Source: Acidobacteriota bacterium (lineage in GTDB: Bacteria; Acidobacteriota; Terriglobia; Bryobacterales; Bryobacteraceae). From it: a stretch of 5,766 nucleotides of DNA. The stretch spans positions 1 to 5,766 of the forward strand of contig JAPKYY010000441.1 in the NCBI GenBank assembly GCA_026394095.1, written 5' to 3'. Every line of letters starts with the position of its first letter. Position 1 is the first letter of the stretch. This document shows positions 1-5,766 of the stretch, piece by piece. Below the pieces are notes generated by a model, which was not told where the DNA came from, searched no databases, and was given only the letters and a program-made list of their open reading frames with translations. The position numbers were made by a program, and so were the translations under genes.

Positions 1-1
1 A

Positions 2-502
2 AAGCCGAAGCTGCATTTGGCAGCGATTTATGACTGGGATGGGTTTGGACGTTTGTTTGACCGTGGTGCTGCGACCCATGCGGTTCATGTCTTGAAAAGT
101 GAAGAGACAACCAGGGCAGCAATTGAGTATTGGAAGACGAAGAAGCCTGATTTTCTCTTTGTGCATCTGGACGACGTTGATCATGCCGGGCATGAGTTTG
201 CCTGGGAGAACGCAAAGTATTTCGAGGAGGCTGGCAGGATTGCCGGCTTGGTGGGGAAGTTGGTTGAAGCTGCGGCCGGGGCGCTGGTGATTGTCGTCTC
301 CGATCACGGCGGCACTGGCAAGAAACATGGCAACTCAAATATGAACGACTTGCAGATTCCAGTCATTTTGGCCGGACCGAAGGTGAAGCAGGGGGAAATC
401 AAAGCTCCAGTGAACATTTATGATCTTGCACCAACCATCACCGGCGCCTTCGGAGTAGCTGCAGACCCTTGCTGGATCGGCAAATCTCTGTTGAGCCGAT
501 GA
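2..502 (+). CDS. Alkaline-phosphatase-superfamily phosphodiesterase, 5'-truncated
   Basis: This is the C-terminal 166 residues of a metal-dependent phosphoesterase. The frame is already open at base 2 and reads through a TTG at 17, so the true start lies upstream. The metal-site signatures of the type I phosphodiesterase/nucleotide pyrophosphatase branch are in order: DHAGH (bases 179-193, Asp and His), SDHGG (299-313, Asp and His), and KHGN (323-334, His). In that family these residues hold two zinc ions, and the Thr or Ser nucleophile sits further N-terminal, outside the window. After them come the usual strand PVILAGP and the segment NIYDLAPTI (about 416-442), typical of the C-terminal end of this superfamily. 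Whether it has a signal peptide cannot be seen. The substrate is unknown; nucleotide, glycerophosphodiester or other phosphate esters are all possible. The next gene begins 60 bases downstream on the same strand. The superfamily call is strong and the subfamily call moderate. Confidence 0.85.
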   Translation, partial: KPKLHLAAIYDWDGFGRLFDRGAATHAVHVLKSEETTRAAIEYWKTKKPDFLFVHLDDVDHAGHEFAWENAKYFEEAGRIAGLVGKLVEAAAGALVIVVSDHGGTGKKHGNSNMNDLQIPVILAGPKVKQGEIKAPVNIYDLAPTITGAFGVAADPCWIGKSLLSR

Positions 503-509
503 AACAGAA

Positions 510-548
510 CTGTCAGTTGTTGTTCATGATGCAGTAATTGACTGGCAG
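510..548. promoter_or_regulatory. Pair of CTGnCAG motifs upstream of the receptor gene
   Basis: CTGTCAG (510-516) and CTGGCAG (542-548) lie 32 bp apart, about three helical turns, in the only gap before the receptor gene. The first sits in an 11-bp dyad, AACTG-T-CAGTT (508-518). The pattern is what a dimeric regulator bound at two sites would need, but no regulator is known and the motif is short. No convincing sigma-70 promoter or rho-independent terminator is visible in 503-562. Confidence 0.25.
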
Positions 549-555
549 CTACTTT

Positions 556-561
556 AGGTGG
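556..561 (+). promoter_or_regulatory. Ribosome binding site of the receptor gene
   Basis: AGGTGG differs at one base from the AGGAGG consensus and ends one base before the ATG at 563. The spacing is tight but supports this start, which also gives an immediate signal peptide. Confidence 0.55.
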
Positions 562-562
562 A

Positions 563-3500
563 ATGAAGAGAGTTTTGTTGCTGCTTGCGAGCACTGTTGC
601 GCTTTTTGCGCAGTTTGATACGGGTGCTGTTGTGGGAAATGTTTACGACGGGAGCCGGGCACCAGTGGTTGCCGCAGTCGTTACGATTGAGGATGTTCGA
701 AAAGGAATCAAGCTGAACTCCAGGAGCAGCGACGCGGGCACCTTTGAGTTTCTTTCGATTCCGATTGGCCGTTACAAAGCCACGGTGACACAGGCCGGTT
801 TCCGCACACAATCGAGTGCTGAATTTGAAGTCACGATTGGCGCCAAGCAGCGTGTGGATTTCAAGCTTGAGTTGGATACGGTTCAGACCTCTGTGCAGGT
901 TGTCGCCGAGGTAGCGCTTCTGCAAACGGATACTTCAGATCGCGGCCAAACGATTGCGGCGGCACAGATCCGCGAACTGCCGCTGGCTGGACGCGCCTAT
1001 TCGGAGTTGATTTATCTCAGTGCCGGCATTGTACGTACTCCGAGTTCTGGGATTGGTTCGACGCAGCGCGAGGCGTCTTTCAGCGTGAATGGTCTTCGCA
1101 GCACCGCTAACAACTTCCTTCTCGATGGTCTGGACAACAACTATTTCGGCACCTCCAATCAAGGATTCTCCAATCAGGTTGTTCAGCCTCCGCCAGACGC
1201 CGTAGCTGAATTCCGGGTGATCACCAACAACACCAGCGCAGAGTTTGGCCGTGCGGGTGGCGCGATTGTAAACGCCAGTTTGCGCAGCGGATCGAATCAG
1301 TTTCATGGAGCAGCTTGGGAGTTCTTTCGTAATACGCAGTTGAACGCAGTTGGCTTCTTTAAGCCGACGACGGGCCGTCCGATTCAGAATCAAAACCAAT
1401 TCGGAGCTTCTCTCGGCGGGCCTGTATTCAAGAACAAGACCTTCTTCTTTATGGACTACGAAGGCTATCGCGAAGTGAATTCTGGCGTTTCGTTTGTAAC
1501 GTTGCCCAACTCAGCGCAGCGTGGGGGCAATCTGGGTGTGCCGGTACGAAACCCGATCACCGGGGCCCTTTATGCCAATGGTGTCGTCCCGCAAAGCGAC
1601 ATGATTCCTTACGCACGGGCGATCCTGAACTCGCTGCCCGCCAACACGTCCACTGCGGCTGCCAATAACTTTCAATCCTTGCGCCGAGTGACCGACTATC
1701 GCGACAAGGGTGACGCCAAGATCGATCATTACTTCTCAGAGAAAGTTCGTGCCTTTGGCCGCTTCAGCAAGAGCCGCTTTGATGTGTTTGATCCAGGTGC
1801 ATTCCCGGGGCTAGCTGGTGGCAATGGCAACGGCTTTCAATTTGTTCCTCTCACCTCCCTTGCGGGTGGTTTGACCTGGACGGTGAATCAGAATTCGATC
1901 CTCGAAGCTCGCCTCGGGTATTCGTCGTCAGAGGCCGGTAAAGATCCTCCTCTGGTAGGCGGCCCGAGCATGCTGGAGCTCTTTGGAATTCCTGGCTTGC
2001 CCACCGACAAAAGACTCACCGGTGGGATCACTGCGGAGACACTGGTTGGCTTCACTTCTTTCGGCCGGCAGGGGACTAATCCGCAGTACCAGCATCCGAA
2101 GCTCTGGAATCCAAAGCTGAATCTCACTCGTGTTGCCGGTCGTCATACCTTTAAGACAGGCATCGAGTATCAGTGGCTTGGAGTGGAGACGCTCGACGTG
2201 AGCCCGATCATTGGCCGCAATACCTATACGGGGCTTTTCTCGGTGCCGGCAGGTTCGGCCGCAACTGCAGCGACACAAGGTTTGTATAGTCTTGCCGACT
2301 TTATGTTTGGGGCGCGCAATACCTTTCAGTTGGTCAACGACGGGCTGGTGAATCACCGGCAGCAGTCCTTATTTACCTACGTGCAGGACGACTTCAAGTT
2401 GAGTTCCAGGATTACCCTGAACCTGGGTTTGCGCTACGAGTTGGTTACGCCGTTCTACGAGCGGGACAATCTGCTTTCGAATCTGGATCTGAAATCGAAC
2501 ACAATACTGAAGGCCAAGAGCGGATCTATCTATGACCGGGCTCTGGTAAATCTGGACAAGAATAATTTTGGCCCCCGCTTCGGGATCGCCTGGAACGCAA
2601 TGCCGAAGACAGTAGTGAGAGCCGGTTACGGGTTGGGCTTTAACAGTTTCAATCGCACGGGTACCAGCTACCTCGCCTACAACGGGCCGCGATTTGTCCT
2701 GGCAAGCGCTGCGCAGACGCCCGGCACGCCTGGCTTCCTCAATACACAACAGGGTTTCCCGGCAGGCTTCACTTCTCCAGAGCGGTTTGATCCCCGCCGT
2801 AGCACCGTTCAACATGCAGACCCGAATATGCCTTGGGCTGCGGTTCATAGCTGGTTCTTCTCGATCCAGCGTGAGTTGCCGATGGGGATTCTGTTGGATG
2901 TCGGGTACGTAGGAAATCGCGGGGATAACCTTGCGACCATCAATGATCTGAACCAGGCTCGGCCAAACCGCATTGATGAGAATCTGAATATCGAAGACCG
3001 CCGTCCGAATCTTGCCTATAGTTCGATCTCGGGTACGCTTGCCAATGGCTTCTCCCGTTACCACGGCTTGCAGGCCAAAGTAGAGAAGCGCAGCGATGCA
3101 GGGTTTTACTTTCTGAACAGCTTTACCTGGGCCAAGGCAATCGACAATTCGAGCCAGGCGTTTGATAGCAGCAACGGCAATGGCACCAGCTTTCAAGACA
3201 TCTACAACATCGCTGCTGACAAGGGCATCTCGAACTACGACCGCAAGTTCAACAACATTACTAGCGTCGTTTATGAGCTGCCGTTCCTGAAGGGGCGTAA
3301 GCTCATCGGCGGTTGGCAGTTCAGCTCGATTTTAAATATGAGGTCTGGCGAGCCATTCAATCTGAGTTATACAGCTGCTGCCCGAGCGCAAGTGGCACCT
3401 TTCTTAACTCTGCTTGGCTTCAACGCTTTCAGGCCCAACATCACGGGCGATCCGTTGGCTCCAGAAGGGCAACGGAGTGTCACAAATTACTTGAACCGAA

Positions 3501-3775
3501 ACAACGTCTCGATTCCGGTCTATTATCAACCTTTTGGCAATGCGGGTAGAAACACAGTCCGTGGCTTTGCGTTTTATCAGGCCGATCTGGGCGTGTCCAA
3601 GCGCTTTGTCTTGACTGAGCGATTTGGAGTACAGTTCAAGGCTGAGGCCTTTAATGTATTGAATACATCAAACTTCCCGGCACCCAACGCAAACATTTCA
3701 AGTCCTGCCTTTGGCACAATCACTTCTGCCTACGATGCGCGCAGGCTTCAGCTTTCGTTGAAGGTGCAGTTCTAA
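563..3775 (+). CDS. Oar-like TonB-dependent outer-membrane receptor with N-terminal carboxypeptidase-regulatory-like domain
   Basis: A complete 1070-residue outer-membrane protein. Residues 1-16 are a signal peptide (Lys2-Arg3, a leucine-rich core, then LFA before Gln17). Residues about 19-104 form a carboxypeptidase-regulatory-like beta-sandwich, with the typical YKATVTQAGF near 71-80. Residues about 110-250 are the plug-like region: IRELPLAGRAYSELIYLSAG (136-155), FSVNGLRSTANNFLLDGLDN (173-192) and EFRVITNNTSAEFGRAGGA (216-234). The rest is a long beta-barrel with alternating aromatic strands, ending in RLQLSLKVQF; a terminal Phe is the usual barrel-assembly signal. No clear TonB box is visible, though residues about 109-116 (TSVQVVAE) are where one would be expected. 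Length and order fit the Oar-like group common in Acidobacteriota, where substrates are mostly unknown. The stop codon overlaps the hydrolase start, so the two are probably translationally coupled. The family call is firm; the cargo is not predictable. Confidence 0.95.
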   Translation: MKRVLLLLASTVALFAQFDTGAVVGNVYDGSRAPVVAAVVTIEDVRKGIKLNSRSSDAGTFEFLSIPIGRYKATVTQAGFRTQSSAEFEVTIGAKQRVDFKLELDTVQTSVQVVAEVALLQTDTSDRGQTIAAAQIRELPLAGRAYSELIYLSAGIVRTPSSGIGSTQREASFSVNGLRSTANNFLLDGLDNNYFGTSNQGFSNQVVQPPPDAVAEFRVITNNTSAEFGRAGGAIVNASLRSGSNQFHGAAWEFFRNTQLNAVGFFKPTTGRPIQNQNQFGASLGGPVFKNKTFFFMDYEGYREVNSGVSFVTLPNSAQRGGNLGVPVRNPITGALYANGVVPQSDMIPYARAILNSLPANTSTAAANNFQSLRRVTDYRDKGDAKIDHYFSEKVRAFGRFSKSRFDVFDPGAFPGLAGGNGNGFQFVPLTSLAGGLTWTVNQNSILEARLGYSSSEAGKDPPLVGGPSMLELFGIPGLPTDKRLTGGITAETLVGFTSFGRQGTNPQYQHPKLWNPKLNLTRVAGRHTFKTGIEYQWLGVETLDVSPIIGRNTYTGLFSVPAGSAATAATQGLYSLADFMFGARNTFQLVNDGLVNHRQQSLFTYVQDDFKLSSRITLNLGLRYELVTPFYERDNLLSNLDLKSNTILKAKSGSIYDRALVNLDKNNFGPRFGIAWNAMPKTVVRAGYGLGFNSFNRTGTSYLAYNGPRFVLASAAQTPGTPGFLNTQQGFPAGFTSPERFDPRRSTVQHADPNMPWAAVHSWFFSIQRELPMGILLDVGYVGNRGDNLATINDLNQARPNRIDENLNIEDRRPNLAYSSISGTLANGFSRYHGLQAKVEKRSDAGFYFLNSFTWAKAIDNSSQAFDSSNGNGTSFQDIYNIAADKGISNYDRKFNNITSVVYELPFLKGRKLIGGWQFSSILNMRSGEPFNLSYTAAARAQVAPFLTLLGFNAFRPNITGDPLAPEGQRSVTNYLNRNNVSIPVYYQPFGNAGRNTVRGFAFYQADLGVSKRFVLTERFGVQFKAEAFNVLNTSNFPAPNANISSPAFGTITSAYDARRLQLSLKVQF
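3760..3766 (+). promoter_or_regulatory. Ribosome binding site of the hydrolase, inside the receptor gene
   Basis: GAAGGTG lies in the last codons of the receptor gene, eight bases before the ATG at 3775. It fixes that ATG as the start and lets terminating ribosomes re-initiate at the TAATG overlap. Confidence 0.65.
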
Positions 3776-5004
3776 TGCGGTTCCTGTTGGCGATGTTGCT
3801 TTTTTGCCAGGCAGCGCAGGCTCAGATGCCTGTGATCTTTGTTCATGGAAATGGCGACGATGCGACAAAATGGGTGCCGGTGATCTGGCTCTTTGAGTCC
3901 AATGGGTACCCAGCCAGTCGGCTCTTTGCGATTCGGTTGACAGACCCTGCCGCTCGGAGAGAAGACAGCAAGCCAGAGGCGTTTCGATCGTCTACAACCG
4001 ATCAGGCAAGTGAGGTGAGTGCATTCGTCACCCGGGTTCTTCTTGAGACCAAGGCGAAAAAAGTCGCCCTGGTGGGTAGCAGCCGCGGTGGCATGACCAT
4101 TCGAAATTTCTTGAAGAATGCCGGCGGTGCCGCTGTAGTTTCGCATGCAGTGCTTTGTGGAACTCCAAATCATGGGGTGATGGCAACAGATACAAATCTC
4201 GATATGGAGTTTAATGGCAAAGGACACTTCTTGCGGCAGTTGAATGAGGACTCTGAGCTGGTGGACGGCGTTCAATTTCTAACGATTCGTAGCGACAAAA
4301 ACGACAAATACGCACAGCCTAATGTCGGCTACGACGGGCCGGAGTTGAAGGGTGCCGAGAATGTTGTGTTGCCAGGGCTCGACCACCGCGAAGTTGCTTT
4401 TCATCCGCTGGCGTTTGCGGAAACCTTTCGCTTCCTTACGGGCGATAAGCCGAAGTATTTGAAGCCTCTGGCTGAGGCCACTCCGAAGCTGAGCGGTTTA
4501 GTAACGAGCTTCGTGGGGATGGCTCCAACCAACCGCCCTCAAGCTGGAGTGAAGCTGAGTGTTTTTGCCTTGAAGCCAGGAACGTCAGAACGAGAGGGCG
4601 ACGCTAGATACAGCGTCACTACGAATGAGACGGGGTCGTGGGGGCCATTGGTAGCGCAACCGGATTTGACCTACGAGTTTCGTCTTGAGAAAGACGGCCG
4701 CGCGGTGAGCTACTTCATGAGTGGGCTTGCCCGGTCTACTGCGCTGTTGAACTTTCGATTTGTTCCCGGAGGGGCCAAAGGGCTAACGATACATCGACCT
4801 CAAGGCTACCTCTCGAAGGGTCGTGACGCTCTGATGATGAATGGCAAGTTGGTGGAAGAACTGGCTGAAGGTGTCCCGACTCGCGACTCGGTAACGGTAA
4901 TTGCTCAGGGTGGTGTGAAGGTGGAACTGCGTGGGGAGACTGTGTACGCGCGGGCGTCGGGGAGCGACAACGAAGTCAACATTGTAGAGCTGATCTGGGA
5001 CTAA
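3775..5004 (+). CDS. Secreted alpha/beta hydrolase (lipase/esterase type) with C-terminal beta-rich domain
   Basis: A 409-residue exported serine hydrolase, probably cleaving carboxylic esters such as lipids or polyesters. A signal peptide spans residues 1-16 (Arg2, hydrophobic core, AQA before Gln17). The hydrolase domain follows at about 18-225: VIFVHGNGDD (20-29, oxyanion-hole HGN), nucleophile elbow GSSRG (101-105, Ser103), probable acid Asp177 (Asp174 is the alternative), and probable catalytic His204 in GLDHREVAF. CGTPNHG (128-134) is a lipase-like loop. Residues about 235-409 form a second domain without catalytic motifs. Its order (YEFRLEKDGRAVSYF at 300-314, then LNFRFVPGG, then a late DALMMNGK) parallels, as I remember it, the C-terminal lipid-binding half of the Archaeoglobus fulgidus lipase AFL. 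PHB depolymerase PhaZ7 also carries an HGNGD-type motif, so a polyester substrate is possible. The ATG overlaps the receptor stop by one base, and dxr begins 20 bases downstream. The fold and triad are well supported; the substrate is not. Confidence 0.9.
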   Translation: MRFLLAMLLFCQAAQAQMPVIFVHGNGDDATKWVPVIWLFESNGYPASRLFAIRLTDPAARREDSKPEAFRSSTTDQASEVSAFVTRVLLETKAKKVALVGSSRGGMTIRNFLKNAGGAAVVSHAVLCGTPNHGVMATDTNLDMEFNGKGHFLRQLNEDSELVDGVQFLTIRSDKNDKYAQPNVGYDGPELKGAENVVLPGLDHREVAFHPLAFAETFRFLTGDKPKYLKPLAEATPKLSGLVTSFVGMAPTNRPQAGVKLSVFALKPGTSEREGDARYSVTTNETGSWGPLVAQPDLTYEFRLEKDGRAVSYFMSGLARSTALLNFRFVPGGAKGLTIHRPQGYLSKGRDALMMNGKLVEELAEGVPTRDSVTVIAQGGVKVELRGETVYARASGSDNEVNIVELIWD

Positions 5005-5017
5005 CGCGCTAGCATTA

Positions 5018-5032
5018 ATTTGCAATGCAAAT
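5018..5032. repeat. 15-bp perfect dyad over the dxr start codon
   Basis: ATTTGCA (5018-5024) and TGCAAAT (5026-5032) are exact inverted copies around A5025. In RNA this folds as a 6-bp stem (5018-5023 with 5027-5032) and an AAT loop. An alternative longer fold pairs AGCAT (5011-5015) with ATGCT (5031-5035) around an inner 4-bp stem. Either form takes up the ATG at 5025 and reaches the ATG at 5031. It could be an operator, a translation-control hairpin, or chance: arms of this size are expected about 0.35 times in a window this long. Confidence 0.4.
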
Positions 5033-5766
5033 GCTGAGTGTTTTGGGCTCTACGGGCTCTATAGGTGTCAATACGTTGGATGTAGTGAGGCGGTGGAAGG
5101 GCCGTTACGGGATTCATTCGCTGGTGGCGGGCGGCAATGTGAAGTTGCTTGCAGAAGAGATTTCTGAGTTTCGCCCAAAATTGGCTGTGGTTGCCGACGA
5201 AACCGGTCGAGAACGTCTGGTTGTCGAACTCCGTGCTTTGGGCTTACCCGAGAGCGTATGGCCGCAATTGGAGTTCGGGGCTGAGGCACGGGTAATGGCG
5301 GCGACTGCTTCAGAAGTCGAGTTCGTGTTGTCGGCCATTGTAGGGGTTGCCGGGCTTGAGGCGACCTATGAGGCCGTGAAGCTCGGGAAGCGTATTGGCC
5401 TTGCCAATAAAGAAGTGCTGGTGTCTGGTGGCGAGCTTGTTATGGCCGCCACCCGCGCTGCAGGCACTGAATTGTTGCCCGTGGATAGTGAGCACAACGG
5501 AGCGCACCAGTGTCTCAGGGCGGGGAAGCGCAATGAGGCGGTGAAACTCATCCTTACCGCGTCGGGTGGGCCCTTTCGCAAGACGCCTTATGAAGATTTG
5601 AAGACAGTGACTCCAGAGCAGGCGCTGAATCATCCCACCTGGAAGATGGGGCCGCGGATTACTGTGGATTCTTCGACTTTAATGAATAAGGGATTTGAAG
5701 TGATCGAGGCCTGCTGGCTTTTTGACTTCAGCGCCGATGAAGTTGAGGTAGTGGTGCATCCGCAAT
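5025..5766 (+). CDS. dxr: 1-deoxy-D-xylulose-5-phosphate reductoisomerase, 3'-truncated
   Basis: The cytosolic enzyme of the MEP isoprenoid pathway that rearranges and reduces DXP to 2-C-methyl-D-erythritol 4-phosphate, using NADPH and a divalent metal. The first 247 codons are present and the frame runs open off the window. Visible signatures, numbered from the ATG at 5025: NADPH-binding GSTGSIG (8-14), LANKE (126-130), metal site DSEHN with Asp154 and Glu156, Ser180 in ASGGPF, flexible-loop His203, Trp206 and Met208 (HPTWKM), and MNKGFEVIEA (220-229) with Asn221, Lys222 and metal ligand Glu225. These match E. coli Dxr residues at a constant offset of about six. Two in-frame ATGs occur, at 5025 and 5031. 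I chose 5025 because it puts GSTGSIG at residue 8 as in E. coli. No Shine-Dalgarno precedes either, and a dyad covers the start. It lies 20 bases after the hydrolase stop, so read-through or coupling is plausible. Confidence 0.96.
   Translation, partial: MQMLSVLGSTGSIGVNTLDVVRRWKGRYGIHSLVAGGNVKLLAEEISEFRPKLAVVADETGRERLVVELRALGLPESVWPQLEFGAEARVMAATASEVEFVLSAIVGVAGLEATYEAVKLGKRIGLANKEVLVSGGELVMAATRAAGTELLPVDSEHNGAHQCLRAGKRNEAVKLILTASGGPFRKTPYEDLKTVTPEQALNHPTWKMGPRITVDSSTLMNKGFEVIEACWLFDFSADEVEVVVHPQ

Noticed and set aside
17..19. TTG as a start codon for the first gene
   Set aside because: The frame stays open upstream to base 2, and the protein would lack the N-terminal half with the nucleophile. 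It is an internal Leu codon.
508..518. Rho-independent terminator after the phosphodiesterase
   Set aside because: The AACTG-T-CAGTT dyad can form only about four weak pairs with a 3-base loop, and no T-run follows.
537..555. Promoter using TTGACT (537-542) and TACTTT (550-555)
   Set aside because: The spacing between the boxes is only 7 bases, far short of the usual 16-18, and the second box abuts the ribosome site.
1816..1836. Gly/Asn-coding near-repeat (GGCAATGGCAACGG), echoed near 3173-3185
   Set aside because: These are short loop-coding stretches in the barrel, too short and diverged to be a real repeat.
2369..3196. 275-codon open frame on the minus strand inside the receptor gene
   Set aside because: It lies wholly antisense to a clearly coding beta-barrel region, its translation shows no recognisable domain, and no ribosome site was evident. 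It is a shadow frame, as are the minus-strand frames at 554-925, 935-1399 and 1928-2356.
3802..3810. Lipoprotein signal (lipobox) at Cys11 of the hydrolase
   Set aside because: The residue before Cys is Phe rather than Gly, Ala or Ser, and a good AQA signal peptidase I site follows at residue 16.
3772..4275. 167-codon minus-strand frame over the hydrolase N-terminus
   Set aside because: It is opposite the signal peptide and catalytic Ser region of a well-supported gene, and its Cys/His-rich translation looks like antisense noise.
5310..5633. 107-codon minus-strand frame over dxr
   Set aside because: It is antisense to conserved Dxr motifs and has no domain of its own.

Overview
The window looks like ordinary chromosomal DNA from an Acidobacteriota member, probably the Bryobacter/Solibacter side of the phylum. 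This is a judgement from protein character, not a database result. The main clue is the 1070-residue receptor with an N-terminal carboxypeptidase-regulatory-like domain and an Oar-like barrel, a type strongly expanded in that phylum. Base composition is middling, and no mobile element, RNA gene or CRISPR array is visible.

Layout, all on the + strand: (1) 2-502, the C-terminal part of an alkaline-phosphatase-superfamily phosphodiesterase whose N-terminus lies upstream of the window. (2) 503-562, a 60-base gap with two CTGnCAG motifs 32 bp apart and a close-set Shine-Dalgarno. (3) 563-3775, a complete Oar-like TonB-dependent outer-membrane receptor. (4) 3775-5004, a secreted serine alpha/beta hydrolase (lipase/esterase type) whose ATG overlaps the receptor stop codon by one base (TAATG). 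It has a second C-terminal beta-rich domain that resembles, from memory, the Archaeoglobus AFL lipase. (5) 5005-5024, a 20-base gap leading into a 15-bp perfect dyad that contains the first start codon of the next gene. (6) 5025-5766, the N-terminal 247 codons of 1-deoxy-D-xylulose-5-phosphate reductoisomerase (dxr/ispC), cut by the window end. It is open at the 3' end but unambiguous.

The receptor and hydrolase are very likely co-translated, which suggests a linked job: release of an ester-containing substrate outside the inner membrane and uptake (or barrel-linked export/surface function) through the receptor. The phosphodiesterase upstream could belong to the same module, but the 60-base gap makes this weaker. 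dxr is housekeeping (MEP isoprenoid pathway) and may be read through from the hydrolase. I see no clearly undescribed system. The best leads are the coupled receptor-hydrolase pair, the two-domain hydrolase, the dyad over the dxr start, and the shared Gln at the predicted mature N-terminus of both exported proteins.
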